Origin: Leifsonia sp. Root1293
GTDB lineage: Bacteria; Actinomycetota; Actinomycetes; Actinomycetales; Microbacteriaceae
Assembly (NCBI RefSeq): GCF_001425325.1
Contig: NZ_LMEH01000001.1
Coordinates: forward strand, 915,898-979,897
Reading direction: 5' to 3'
Length of the DNA: 64,000 nucleotides
Positions 44,845-53,121 of the stretch are shown piece after piece (positions within the stretch are counted from its first letter, which is position 1; the number at the start of each line of letters is the position of its first letter). The notes below the pieces were generated by a model, which was not told the origin of the DNA, did not search any database, and saw only the letters and a program-made list of their open reading frames with translations. Both the position numbers and the translations under genes were made by a program.

Positions 44845-45108
44845 TCAGGAGGCCGGAACCGCCGCCTGCACCGCCCCGCGCCAGATCGAGTGGCTCTCGT
44901 CGGTCGGGGTCAGCTCCCCCACGTCGAGCATGCGCCCGCGGAGCTTGGTGCGCACGTGCCGGATCGCCGCGCGCACGCCGTCGGTCTCGGGCGGGAGCAC
45001 GATCGTCTCGATGTCGTCCGAATCGGCATCCTGCAGCACTGCGCGCCAGCGCTGGTCGAAATCGTGGAACAGCTCGATCGTCACCGGCTGTCTGGCCTCA
45101 TCGCTCAT
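44845..45108 (-). CDS. Conserved hypothetical protein, 87 aa
   Basis: Small soluble acidic protein, not recognised. Sequence runs VTIELFHDFDQRWRAVLQ, IETIVLPPETDGVRAAIRH, GRMLDVGELTPTDESHSIW. Codon use matches its neighbours. Upstream of the ATG, at 6 nt, is CAGGAT (45120-45115), the window's leaderless layout. It lies 52 bp ahead of the PolA-like polymerase on the same strand, so co-transcription and a shared repair-related task are possible. Confidence 0.6.
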   Translation of the reverse strand: MSDEARQPVTIELFHDFDQRWRAVLQDADSDDIETIVLPPETDGVRAAIRHVRTKLRGRMLDVGELTPTDESHSIWRGAVQAAVPAS

Positions 45109-45246
45109 TCCGCGATCCTGTCACGAAGACGCCCACCGGCGCGAGGGGCTGTTTCCCCCTCTGGAGACCGGCTGAGCGCGGCCGGGGGCGCGGATCGGTC
45201 GAGCGTCGCAGGGTTCATTCAGAGTTGCAGGATGCAGACTGGAGGA

Positions 45247-46167
45247 ATGGCTCCCGACGCGACACTCACGTGGAGCCCTCGGCACCCCACGGACGTGCGT
45301 CTCACCGTGGCTCGGCTGGGCCGTGGGGCTTCGGATCCCACGCACGGGTTCGCTCCGGACGGCGCCCTGTGGCGTACGACGTTGACCGAGGACGGACCGG
45401 CGAGCATGCGCATCAGTCGCGACGGCGACGGCGCCCTGACCTGTCAAGCCTGGGGTCAGGGGGCGGATGCCGCAGTGGCCGGAGCTCCGGCCCTGCTCGG
45501 CGCCGACGACGATCCGAGCGACTTCCAGCCGGGTCATCCCGTACTCGCCGACGCGCACCGACGCCACGCTGGGCTGCGCATCCCGAAGACGGGGCGCGTC
45601 TTCGAGGCCGTCGTACCCGCGATCCTGGAGCAGAAGGTGCTCACCCTGCAGGCGACGGCCTCGTGGCGGCATCTGGTCCGCCGCTACGGCAGCATCGCTC
45701 CAGGACCCACTCCGCGTCCCATGCTGGTGGTGCCGTCGGCGAGGACGTGGGCGCTGATCCCGTCGTGGGACTGGCACAAGGCCGGCGTCGACCCGCAACG
45801 CTCGCGCACCGTCGCGACCGCGGCGCGAGTCGCAGATCGACTCGAGGAGTGCTCGCAGCTCACCCCTGCCGCCGCTGAGGCCCGCTTGCGCGCCGTGCCC
45901 GGCGTCGGTGTCTGGACTGCCGCCGAGGTCGCCCAGCGGGCCCTCGGCGACGCCGATGCCCTCTCCGTCGGCGACTATCACCTCTCGAACTACGTCGGGC
46001 ATGCCCTGTACGGGCGGGACAGATTCAGCGACGATGAGATGGTGGCCGCTCTCGAGGGGTGGCGGCCGCATCGCTACAGGCTCGTGCGACTGCTGCAGGC
46101 GCACGGCGTGCCAGGACCCGTGCGTCGCGGTCCCCGCATGGAGTTCGTCGATCACCGTTCACGCTGA
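45247..46167 (+). CDS. DNA-3-methyladenine glycosylase II family protein (HhH-GPD)
   Basis: 306 aa AlkA-type base-excision glycosylase. The helix-hairpin-helix with GPD loop is clear: LRAVPGVGVWTAAEVAQRAL followed by ADALSVGDYHLSNYVGHAL, where the catalytic Asp is in VGDYH. Upstream EAVVPAILEQKVLTLQATASW is the usual first HhH-flanking helix. The N-terminal ~130 residues are the variable AlkA N-domain. Start at ATG 45247, preceded by CAGACT at 6 nt; an ATG five codons earlier (45232) is the alternative. It lies 11 bp ahead of the DHFR-like gene. Confidence 0.85.
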   Translation: MAPDATLTWSPRHPTDVRLTVARLGRGASDPTHGFAPDGALWRTTLTEDGPASMRISRDGDGALTCQAWGQGADAAVAGAPALLGADDDPSDFQPGHPVLADAHRRHAGLRIPKTGRVFEAVVPAILEQKVLTLQATASWRHLVRRYGSIAPGPTPRPMLVVPSARTWALIPSWDWHKAGVDPQRSRTVATAARVADRLEECSQLTPAAAEARLRAVPGVGVWTAAEVAQRALGDADALSVGDYHLSNYVGHALYGRDRFSDDEMVAALEGWRPHRYRLVRLLQAHGVPGPVRRGPRMEFVDHRSR

Positions 46168-46178
46168 GGAGGCATCCG

Positions 46179-46742
46179 ATGGCCCGTTTGATCTGGTCGG
46201 GCATCCAATCGCTCGACGGCTACATCGCCGATTCCTCGGGCGGCTTCGACTGGGCCGCCCCTGACGACGAGGTGCACTCCTTCGTCAACGACCGGGAGCG
46301 CGGCATCGGCACCTACCTCTACGGTCGGCGCCTCTACGAGGTGATGAAGGTCTGGCAGGACATCGATGAGGCCTTTCCCGATGTCTCCCCGTCGATGCTC
46401 GAGTACGCCCGACTCTGGCGAGAGGCCGACAAGGTCGTCTACTCGACCACCCTGGCGAGTACGGCGTCGCCGAGGACGCGGCTCGAGGGACGGTTCGATC
46501 CCGACGACGTGCGACGTCTGCTCGCAGAGGCAGATGCCGACGTGAGTATCGGCGGCGCTGAGCTGGCGAGTCAGGCCGTGCGCGCAGGGCTCGTCGACGT
46601 GTACCAGCTGTACGTGAACCCTGTCATCGTCGGAGGCGGCACGAGCTATCTTCCACCCGAGACGCGCATCGACCTCGACCTCACGGACGAGCACCGCTTC
46701 TCGAACGGCGTCGTCTTCCTCGAATACCGCCCTCGCCGGTAG
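46179..46742 (+). CDS. Dihydrofolate reductase family protein (RibD C-terminal type)
   Basis: 187 aa Rossmann-like reductase related to DHFR/RibD. N-terminal SGIQSLDGYIADSSGGFDWAA, the YLYGRRLYEVM helix, and the NADPH-binding DVSIGGAELASQAVRAGLVD with the late conserved NPVIVGGGTSYL. This group is found in many actinobacteria as small reductases of unknown substrate, not as the essential folate enzyme. GAGGAGG immediately upstream of the ATG; follows the glycosylase on the same strand. Confidence 0.88.
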   Translation: MARLIWSGIQSLDGYIADSSGGFDWAAPDDEVHSFVNDRERGIGTYLYGRRLYEVMKVWQDIDEAFPDVSPSMLEYARLWREADKVVYSTTLASTASPRTRLEGRFDPDDVRRLLAEADADVSIGGAELASQAVRAGLVDVYQLYVNPVIVGGGTSYLPPETRIDLDLTDEHRFSNGVVFLEYRPRR

Positions 46743-46810
46743 CGATGGACGGGGCACGCCCCAGCTCCCGCCCACAGCGCGCATCGCACGCCGTCAGCGA
46801 ATCGGCGGGG

Positions 46811-46996
46811 TCAGCGCCTCTTCTTCGGGAGCGGCTCGATGGCGCCGGTGATCTGCACCCGGTCGCCCACAGGAGGAGCGACATCCGTCGCCGCGGCCCC
46901 CAGAGCCTTGTAGCCCTCGTCGTGAGACCAACGCGCGCCGTCCCACCACCAGATCGCAGTGTCGACTTCGTACCAGCCGGCGGCAATAGGAGGCAT
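46811..46996 (-). CDS. Small DUF2510-like protein
   Basis: 61 aa. AAGWYEVDTAIWWWDGARWS matches the aromatic G-W-Y ... W-W-D-G-x-x-W motif of the short DUF2510 module, usually found at the N-terminus of membrane proteins. Here it stands alone with a basic C-terminus (PKKRR) and no membrane helix. ATG at 46996 with TAGTCT (47008-47003) 6 nt upstream. Convergent with the reductase gene. Function unknown. Confidence 0.65.
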   Translation of the reverse strand: MPPIAAGWYEVDTAIWWWDGARWSHDEGYKALGAAATDVAPPVGDRVQITGAIEPLPKKRR

Positions 46997-47123
46997 CCCC
47001 CGAGACTATGAGGACGGCCGGAATGCGGGAAGTCCGCGTCCGGGTGGCACTGGTTCGGGGAGCGGCTCTGGCGGGGTCGGGTCCCCTCGTGACAGGATTC
47101 GACAGGACGACGAGGAGCAGTAC

Positions 47124-47471
47124 ATGGACGCATACGCCGGCATCGACCCCTCAGTGCCGCCGGGCTCGAACGGCTGCGAGGCGTGCGAAGCCGACGGCGG
47201 TTGGTGGCTGCACCTGCGACGGTGCACGACGTGCGGCACGATCGGATGCTGCGACAGCTCGCCAGCGCAGCATGCCACGGCGCACTTCCGAGAGACCGGG
47301 CATCCGATCGTTCGCAGCTTCGAGCCCGGCGAGACCTGGTTCTGGAACTACGAGAGCGACGAGTACACGGATGGGCCCGAGCTGGTCGCGCCGGAGGCAC
47401 GCCCGACCGGACAGGGCTCACCTGCGCCGAGGGATCGCGTGCCGGCGGACTGGCGCGACCTTCTCCACTAG
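47124..47471 (+). CDS. UBP-type zinc finger protein
   Basis: 115 aa. A single ZnF-UBP-like domain: GCEACEADGGWWLHLRRCTTCGTIGCCDSS, then HATAHFRETGHPIVRSFEPGE, with paired Cys and the His-x(4-9)-His spacing of ubiquitin-tail-binding fingers found in eukaryotic deubiquitinases. C-terminal YESDEYTDGPEL and a short disordered tail. ATG at 47124 with GAGGAGC upstream. Actinobacterial members exist but have no known target; a role in binding a free C-terminus is only an inference. Confidence 0.85.
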   Translation: MDAYAGIDPSVPPGSNGCEACEADGGWWLHLRRCTTCGTIGCCDSSPAQHATAHFRETGHPIVRSFEPGETWFWNYESDEYTDGPELVAPEARPTGQGSPAPRDRVPADWRDLLH

Positions 47472-47500
47472 CCGAGAAGGCCCGCAGCCGGGCTGCGGAG

Positions 47501-47574
47501 TAGGGCGGACGGGACTTGAACCCGTGACCGAACGATTATGAGTCGCTTGCTCTAACCAGCTGAGCTACCGCCCC
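47501..47574 (-). tRNA. tRNA-Met (anticodon CAU), elongator type
   Basis: Minus-strand cloverleaf: acceptor GGGGCGG/CCGCCCT (one G-T end pair), D-arm GCTC AGCTGGTTAGA GC, anticodon stem AGCGA/TCGTT around CTCATAA (CAT), variable CGGTC, T-arm ACGGG TTCAAGT CCCGT. Discriminator A. It lacks the initiator features (first pair mismatch, GGG/CCC stem). A lysidine-modified tRNA-Ile2 also has CAU and cannot be fully excluded by eye. CCA is not encoded. Confidence 0.9.
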
Positions 47575-47580
47575 GCGCGA

Positions 47581-48840
47581 CTACTCGGAGGTGGTCGCGT
47601 TGGTGATGTCGGTCACGGGGTCCGTGACCGGCTCACCACGATACAGGCTCTCGAAAGTGGAGAGAGTGCGCTGGATGTCGTGCGGCACGATGAGCTGCAG
47701 CGACTCCTTCTTCATGGCCTGATAGACCTCTGGGGATACCGTCAGAACCTCGGTGAGCTTCGCCGCGAGGTCGTCGGGGTTGCTGGGCTCGAAGAGGTGC
47801 CCGTTCACGCCATCGTGCACGAGATGGGGAAGTGCCATGGCGTTGGCGGCGACGACAGGCAGTGCGGATGCCATGGCCTCCATGGTGGCGATGCTCTGCA
47901 GCTCGGCGATCGACGGCATGGCGAAGACCGACGCCCGCGAATACGCGTCCCGCAGCTGCTCGTCGTTGACGTAGCCGCGGAAGGTCACGCGGTCGGCGAT
48001 GCCCAGCTCACGTGAGAGATGCTGCAGAGCCTTGAACTGGTCGCCGCCTCCGACGATCTCCAGCTTGGCGTCGAGCTCGGCCGGCAGCAGGGTCATGGCC
48101 TTCAGCAGTACGTCGATCTGCTTCTCGCCAGTGACACGGCCCACGAACAGGATGCGGTTCTCGGTGCGGGGCTCCCACGACGGCGAGTAGCGGTCGGCGT
48201 CGATCCCGCAGGAGATCGCGTGAACGCCCCGGAGACCGGTCGAGCGCTCGAGGAACTCCGCAGCACGCTTGGTCGGCGTCGTCACGGCCTCTGCGCGGCC
48301 GAAAGACCGACGAGCGGCCTTCCACGCGAGACCGATCGCCCACTCCTGCCATGCCTTCGGGATCAGCGTGAACTCGAGCATGTTCTCGGGCATGAAGTGG
48401 TTCGTACCGATGATGCGGATGCCCCGCTTCTCGGCCTGGATCGACATCCCCCGACCGACGATGATGTGCGACTGGAAGTGCACGACGTCCGGCTTGATCT
48501 CATCGATGATGCGGGCGCTGTTCTGGTTGATGCGCCACGGCATCACGAATCGCAGCCAATCGTGCGGATACCAGCGCAGGCTGAAGAGTCGATGGGCGGT
48601 GATCTTCTGCCCCTCGTACTCCTCGGTCCAGGTGCCGTGCTTGCTGCTCGCCGCCGGCGCCATGACGTGCACGTCGTGGCCTCGGGCAGCGAGGCCGGAG
48701 GCGAGGCGTTCGGCGAACTTGGCAGCACCGTTCACATCGGGAGAGAAGGTGTCGGCTCCGATGAGGACGGTGAGGGGTTTCCTGGCGCTCTCAGCGCTGT
48801 CCGCGTGCGCGGAAGCAGTCGAACCGGGCGTGTCAGTCAA
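47581..48840 (-). CDS. Glycosyltransferase family 4
   Basis: 419 aa GT-B enzyme that moves a sugar from a nucleotide-sugar donor. N-domain: LIGADTFSPDVNGAAKFAERLASGLAARGH split around the G-rich acceptor loop, HFQSHIIVGRG. C-domain: ILFVGRVTGEKQIDVLLKAM, VTFRGYVNDEQLRDAY and the donor-binding AELQSIATMEAMASALPVVA (E-x7-E). Similar enzymes act in glycolipid or mannoside synthesis (MgtA/PimB-like); the acceptor here is unknown. The start codon is TTG at 48840 with AGGGAC upstream, uncommon but required since no ATG/GTG precedes the conserved N-terminus. A minus TAGAAT at 48935-48930 is a likely -10. Confidence 0.88.
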   Translation of the reverse strand: MTDTPGSTASAHADSAESARKPLTVLIGADTFSPDVNGAAKFAERLASGLAARGHDVHVMAPAASSKHGTWTEEYEGQKITAHRLFSLRWYPHDWLRFVMPWRINQNSARIIDEIKPDVVHFQSHIIVGRGMSIQAEKRGIRIIGTNHFMPENMLEFTLIPKAWQEWAIGLAWKAARRSFGRAEAVTTPTKRAAEFLERSTGLRGVHAISCGIDADRYSPSWEPRTENRILFVGRVTGEKQIDVLLKAMTLLPAELDAKLEIVGGGDQFKALQHLSRELGIADRVTFRGYVNDEQLRDAYSRASVFAMPSIAELQSIATMEAMASALPVVAANAMALPHLVHDGVNGHLFEPSNPDDLAAKLTEVLTVSPEVYQAMKKESLQLIVPHDIQRTLSTFESLYRGEPVTDPVTDITNATTSE

Positions 48841-48932
48841 GTGGGATGTCCCTACGTATCTCGGCCGAGGTGGTGGATCGGCGGGATGTGGACGCCGGGC
48901 GCTGTGGCGCCGCCGGCGTGATGCTGCCTATT

Positions 48933-49901
48933 CTAAGCGGTTCCATCGGATGGCGCCGCTGGAGTCGGTGCCTCGTCGAGGGGCAGGTTGGTCTGTGGAT
49001 GATGCTTCGACAGCAGGAACACGCCCCAGATCGCGATGGCCCCGACGAGAGCGAAGGCCCACAGCGCCCACGCCGGTGCCTGCGATGCCTCGTCGAGAAC
49101 GACGATGCCGATGGTGACGGCGACGAGGGGGTCGATGACGGTGAGACCGGCGATCACGAGGTCGGGTGGGCCCGACGCGTAGGCGTTCTGCACGAAGTAG
49201 GCGCCGAGTGCTGCTGCGCCGATGAGGCCGAGGAGGCACAGCACGGTCAGCCAGGTGAAGTTCTCGGCCTGCAGTCGGCTGATGACCACCTTGGCGAGGG
49301 TGGCGACGAAACCGTAGAGGACACCGGCGCCGATGATGTAGAACAGCGCCTTGAAGCGCTTGCGCAGGAAGGCGAACGTCACGGCGAACAGCGCCAGCAC
49401 CACGGCGAGGATCGTGAGGATGGTGATGAGATCGGCATCCGAGACCGGCTTGTCGACGGCGGTGAAGGCGGCGATCGTGACGAACAGTCCCACGCCGGCC
49501 ACGCAGAGGCAGATGGCGAAGATGGACAGCCTGTTGAGGCGCACGTGGGAGACGCGCGCATTGACGATCGCCGTGATCACGAGGGCGACGGCACCGAGCG
49601 GCTGCACCACGATGAGGGGCGCCAGGGAGAGGCTGAACAACTGGAGCACGATCGCCGCCCCCAGCATGCTCGTCCCGAGCACCCATGACGGACGACCGAG
49701 GAGGGCCAGCAGCTGACGCATGCTGAGGCCGCCGCCCGCGTCGCCGAGGGTCTGCTCGACCTTGCCGACCCCGCGATACTGCAGCTGCGCACCGATGGAC
49801 AGGAAGACTGCACCGATCAGAGCGAGCACGATTCCGAACACCTGGGCCGGGTTCTGCGTGAACACCTCGGTCACGTCTTCAAATCCTCCGCCGTTCAACA
49901 C
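48933..49901 (-). CDS. DMT superfamily transporter
   Basis: 322 aa with about ten transmembrane helices (first ~18-37 FGIVLALIGAVFLSIGAQL; last ~280-300 ALWAFALVGAIAIWGVFLL) and a short cytoplasmic tail. Two half-repeats related to EamA/NIPA-like transporters (LAPLIVVQPLGAVALVITA). Substrate unknown. GTG at 49901 with TAGGGT (49913-49908) 6 nt upstream; divergent from def across 40 bp. Confidence 0.85.
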   Translation of the reverse strand: MLNGGGFEDVTEVFTQNPAQVFGIVLALIGAVFLSIGAQLQYRGVGKVEQTLGDAGGGLSMRQLLALLGRPSWVLGTSMLGAAIVLQLFSLSLAPLIVVQPLGAVALVITAIVNARVSHVRLNRLSIFAICLCVAGVGLFVTIAAFTAVDKPVSDADLITILTILAVVLALFAVTFAFLRKRFKALFYIIGAGVLYGFVATLAKVVISRLQAENFTWLTVLCLLGLIGAAALGAYFVQNAYASGPPDLVIAGLTVIDPLVAVTIGIVVLDEASQAPAWALWAFALVGAIAIWGVFLLSKHHPQTNLPLDEAPTPAAPSDGTA

Positions 49902-49907
49902 GTGTCG

Positions 49908-49935
49908 ACCCTAACCCGAGCACCGCCGATATCCT
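49908..49935. promoter_or_regulatory. Compact divergent promoter pair for the DMT transporter and def
   Basis: Minus TAGGGT (49913-49908) and plus TATCCT (49930-49935) each end 6 nt before their start codons (GTG 49901, ATG 49942). Same 40-bp design as the SPOR/ppgK pair at 18.5 kb. Confidence 0.5.
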
Positions 49936-49941
49936 CGGAGA

Positions 49942-50508
49942 ATGGCCGTACACCCCATCAGGATCACCGGAGACGACGCTCTCCACTCCCCCGCAGCCCC
50001 GGTCACGGAGTTCGACGACGAGCTGCGCGGGCTCGTCGCGGACATGTTCGAGACGATGGACGCGGCTCCCGGCGTCGGCCTCGCCGCACCTCAGATCGGC
50101 GTGCCGCTGCGCATCTTCACCTACACGTGGGTGGAGGACTCGGGAGAGCAGGTCCGCGGTGTCGCGATCAACCCGACCCTGTGGATCACCCCGGTGCCGG
50201 CCGGAATCGCCGATGAGGAGACCGAGTCGGAAGGCTGCCTCTCGTTCCCGGGCGAGCGATTCGGACTGCGCCGCGCCGATCGCGCGATCCTGCAGGCCGT
50301 CGACGTCGATGGGGAACCGTACGAGATCCGCGCCGAAGGTTGGCTCGCCCGCATCTTCCAGCACGAGTTCGATCATCTCGAAGGTGTGCTCTACACCGAT
50401 CGCCTGGACTGGCACGATCAGAAGATCGTCGCCAAACTCACCCGCAAGCGAGGCTGGGGCGTTCCGGGCAATGCCTGGATGCCCGGGGTCGACAACCTCG
50501 ACGCCTAG
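49942..50508 (+). CDS. def: Peptide deformylase
   Basis: 188 aa Fe/Zn hydrolase removing the formyl group from nascent proteins. All three motifs: GVGLAAPQIGV (I), EGCLSFPG with the metal Cys (II) and HEFDHLEGVLY with two metal His and the catalytic Glu (III, H-E-x-x-H as HEFDH). Probably leaderless from TATCCT. The stop TAG overlaps the convergent azlD stop in a shared CTAG (50505-50508). Confidence 0.95.
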   Translation: MAVHPIRITGDDALHSPAAPVTEFDDELRGLVADMFETMDAAPGVGLAAPQIGVPLRIFTYTWVEDSGEQVRGVAINPTLWITPVPAGIADEETESEGCLSFPGERFGLRRADRAILQAVDVDGEPYEIRAEGWLARIFQHEFDHLEGVLYTDRLDWHDQKIVAKLTRKRGWGVPGNAWMPGVDNLDA

Positions 50509-50819
50509 GCCGTCCCTGTGACGGCGCGGATGCCTGCGGCGACGAGTGCCGCGACGACCACCACGATGATGAACGGCACCCTGAGCGCGTAGAGGGCCGC
50601 CGCGACGATGACGGCCGGGACCCGGGCATCGATCACGATCTCCTGTCCGTCGGCGAAGGTCTGCACGGCGATCAGGGCGGCCAGCAGGGCGACCGTGAGG
50701 AGGTCGGCGATGCGCGACGGCGTCGGCGCCTCGAGCAGACGCTGAGGGATCAGGTAGCCCGCGAACTTGAACGCGAGAGTGGCGATCGAGGCCAGGATGA
50801 CGACCTGCCAGAGAGTCAT
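50505..50819 (-). CDS. azlD: Branched-chain amino acid exporter small subunit (AzlD)
   Basis: 104 aa, four hydrophobic helices (LWQVVILASIATLAFKFAGYL; IADLLTVALLAALIAVQTF; VPAVIVAAALYALRVPFIIV). Partners AzlC to export branched-chain or related amino acids (BrnFE type in corynebacteria). ATG at 50819 overlaps the azlC stop (ATGA). The stop shares CTAG with def on the other strand. Confidence 0.9.
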   Translation of the reverse strand: MTLWQVVILASIATLAFKFAGYLIPQRLLEAPTPSRIADLLTVALLAALIAVQTFADGQEIVIDARVPAVIVAAALYALRVPFIIVVVVAALVAAGIRAVTGTA

Positions 50820-51604
50820 GATCGCGCCTCCCGGCCGAACCAGTTGAAGGCGCCGACGACGACGGCGACGGATGCAGCGACGAGGACGGGCAGCCCCGGC
50901 ATGAGCACCGGCGTCAGCACCGTGGCCACGACGGCGGCACCGACGGCCACCGCGGCGGCCTGCACCCGCTTCAGACGCGGCCACAGGAGGCCGAGGAAGG
51001 CCGCTGCTGCCGCGGCATCCAGTCCCCACCCGCGCGGATCGCCCAGCGCATCGCCGATGAGGGCGCCGGCCAAGGTGGTGAGGTTCCATCCCACGAAGAC
51101 CACGAGCGCCGTCACCCAGAAGCCGACACGGCGGAGGTGCCCCGTCGGCTGCGCGAGCGATACGGCGGTGGATTCGTCGATGGTGCCCCAGGCGGCGGCG
51201 AGACGCTGCCACCACGGGCCGATGCCGACGATGGGCGCCATCCGCATGCCGTAGATCGCATTGCGGGAGCCGAGCAGGCCGGCCGTCGCGATGGCGCTCG
51301 GCCCGGCGGCCGTCCCGGCGCTGGCGATGATGCCGACCAGCGCGTACTGCGATCCACCCGTGAACATCACGAGGCTGAGGAAGCAGGTCTGCCAGATCGA
51401 GAGGCCCGCGGCGACCGAGAGGGCGCCGAAGGATACTCCGTACGCGGCGGTGGCGAGTCCGACGAAGAGCCCGGACCTGATGGCGAGACGCTCGGCGGGT
51501 GAGCGCCGGCCGTCGCCCGCCGTGACGTCGTCTGCGGGTTCGCGACCGGTGCTCTCGTCACCGCCGGGCTCGTCAGCTGCCGCCCGGGAGCCCTCATCGG
51601 TCAT
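50816..51604 (-). CDS. azlC: Branched-chain amino acid exporter large subunit (AzlC)
   Basis: 262 aa. A hydrophilic acidic N-terminus (~40 residues) is longer than usual, then the AzlC domain: SFGALSVAAGLSIWQTCFLSLVMFTGGSQ (the conserved F-x-G-x-x-Q region), LLGSRNAIYGMRMAP, WGTIDESTAV. About six to seven helices. Translated by overlap between the degenerate kinase gene (upstream, ATGA) and azlD (downstream, ATGA), so the three proteins are made together. The likely cargo is Val/Leu/Ile or Met, as for BrnF; this was not determined here. Confidence 0.9.
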   Translation of the reverse strand: MTDEGSRAAADEPGGDESTGREPADDVTAGDGRRSPAERLAIRSGLFVGLATAAYGVSFGALSVAAGLSIWQTCFLSLVMFTGGSQYALVGIIASAGTAAGPSAIATAGLLGSRNAIYGMRMAPIVGIGPWWQRLAAAWGTIDESTAVSLAQPTGHLRRVGFWVTALVVFVGWNLTTLAGALIGDALGDPRGWGLDAAAAAAFLGLLWPRLKRVQAAAVAVGAAVVATVLTPVLMPGLPVLVAASVAVVVGAFNWFGREARS

Positions 51605-52491
51605 CGCGCGAGTTCGACCCCGTGAACGCCGTTGTGGAAGCGGAGGGCGGGGAAGACCGCTGAGACGCTGAAGCCGACTCCAGGGACGGAATTGGCGCTG
51701 AACACGCCGCCGAACAACTCGGCACGCTGGCGCATCTGCGAGATCCCGGCACCCGAGATGGTCTCGGTCAGGGCACGCAGGTCATCGTCGATCGAGGTGG
51801 TGTCCGTCCTGGCCTCGTCGCCCTCTCGGCGGAGGGCGGCACGGATGCCGTCGTCGTCGATGGTGACCTGGAGGCCTTCCTCGGTCCAGACGAAGGACAC
51901 GCGCGCCTCTGTGCCGACACCGCCGTGCTTGAGCGAGTTGGCCAGGGCTGCATGCAGGATGCGGTAGACCGCGAGTTCGGCGCCTGGCTTGAGCTCGTAG
52001 CGCTCACCGGACTCCTCGAAGCTGATCACGAGTCCGGCATCGCGCATGACGCGGAACAGGTTCTGCGCGGACTGGAGCCCCGGCTGAGGCGAGCTCAGCG
52101 ACTCGCCCTCGCGGGCCACCGTCAGCACGCGGCGCATGTCGCCCAACGCCGTGCGACCGGCGTCGACGACGCCGGTCACTGCGCGAACGGCCGACGACGG
52201 GTCGCTCTCGGCGGTGTACTTGGCCCCTTCCGCCTGGGAGACGAGACGGCCGACGGCGTGCACGGCGACATCCTGCAGGTCGCGCACGATGCCGAGCCGA
52301 CCGGTCTGCTCGGCGAGGGAGAGTTCGAGGCCGATCCTGGTGCGCTCGGCACTCGTCCAGTCGCGGTCGACGCGGCGCAGACGGGCACGTGCGCTCAGCC
52401 AGAGCACGAGCAGCACCACCGCCAGCACCGCCAGCACGGCACATACGACCATGAGTGCACTGGTGGCTGCGGGGCTGTTCAGCCAGTCCAT
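51601..52491 (-). CDS. Degenerate sensor histidine kinase lacking the phospho-acceptor His
   Basis: 296 aa. One N-terminal transmembrane helix (~11-33), a HisKA_3-type dimerisation helix pair and an HATPase domain. In the DHp segment the usual E-L-H-D is DLQD (71-74): Gln73 replaces the phospho-accepting His. The ATPase part keeps the N-box ILHAALANSLKHGG, a DDDG-type G1 and ISQMRQRAELFGG. So ATP binding may remain while autophosphorylation is lost. No response regulator follows; instead its TGA overlaps the azlC start (ATGA). A full NarL-type pair lies just upstream. AGGAGA precedes the ATG at 52491. I recall this family as conserved in Microbacteriaceae; function unknown. Confidence 0.8.
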   Translation of the reverse strand: MDWLNSPAATSALMVVCAVLAVLAVVLLVLWLSARARLRRVDRDWTSAERTRIGLELSLAEQTGRLGIVRDLQDVAVHAVGRLVSQAEGAKYTAESDPSSAVRAVTGVVDAGRTALGDMRRVLTVAREGESLSSPQPGLQSAQNLFRVMRDAGLVISFEESGERYELKPGAELAVYRILHAALANSLKHGGVGTEARVSFVWTEEGLQVTIDDDGIRAALRREGDEARTDTTSIDDDLRALTETISGAGISQMRQRAELFGGVFSANSVPGVGFSVSAVFPALRFHNGVHGVELAR

Positions 52492-52652
52492 CGTTCTCCT
52501 CTCCCGCCGGGTGCGGGTCGAAGAGACTCTACCGGAGAGGGCGAGCGGCGACTCCTCGGCCTGTGAGGCGGACTGTCGCCCGCCGAGGCCCGAGCGGGAC
52601 CGAAGCGCCCGACTGTGGCGCGCTCGGTGTGCACGGGCCCCGACGCTCGGGT

Positions 52653-52964
52653 TCAGCCGGTGGTGCGTGATGCGCGCAGCACCTCGAGGCGAGCGCGGTA
52701 CTCGACCTCGTCGATGTCGCCTCTGGCGAAACGGTCGGCGAGCGTCTGCTCGGCGGCGACGGCGTTCCACGCACCGGCTCCCGGTCCGTTGGCGTAGCCG
52801 GGGCCGTAGCCGTAGCGCGCCCACCGCCGACGACCGAGAGTCACGAACAGGGCGATGATGCTGATCCAGAACAGCGGGACGAACAGGAACAGCCAGCCCC
52901 ACCCGCCGGCCCAGGGGCCGACATGGGCTGAGACGGAGGCGAGGGCGATGGACGAGGACACCAT
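52653..52964 (-). CDS. SHOCT-domain membrane protein
   Basis: 103 aa. One transmembrane helix (~18-42, GWGWLFLFVPLFWISIIALF), a linker with Tyr/Gly/Pro repeats (YGYGPGYANGPG), and a C-terminal SHOCT domain (EQTLADRFARGDIDEVEYRARLEVLR). SHOCT segments are short oligomerisation modules at protein ends. Function unknown. The 157 bp on its upstream side (52965-53121) and 161 bp downstream hold nothing I can name. Confidence 0.85.
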   Translation of the reverse strand: MVSSSIALASVSAHVGPWAGGWGWLFLFVPLFWISIIALFVTLGRRRWARYGYGPGYANGPGAGAWNAVAAEQTLADRFARGDIDEVEYRARLEVLRASRTTG

Positions 52965-53121
52965 GATGATTCCGATCGGTCACGGGCATCGGACGATGCC
53001 ACTCCTCGAGACTCCCAAGCCGACTGCCATGAGGAATCCGCTCAGGGGCGTCACTTCCCGTACTCCCCCGGGATGCAGCATCCGTCGCCGTCCGACAACG
53101 GGAGTCGCGCGGGCCAGCCTG

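Noticed and set aside
45232-45246. ATG at 45232 as glycosylase start
   Set aside because: No SD and no box at the usual distance; the ATG at 45247 fits the window's pattern. Kept as an alternative only.
47501-47574. Initiator tRNA-fMet
   Set aside because: The acceptor's first pair and the anticodon stem lack initiator features; elongator Met (or less likely Ile2) fits better.
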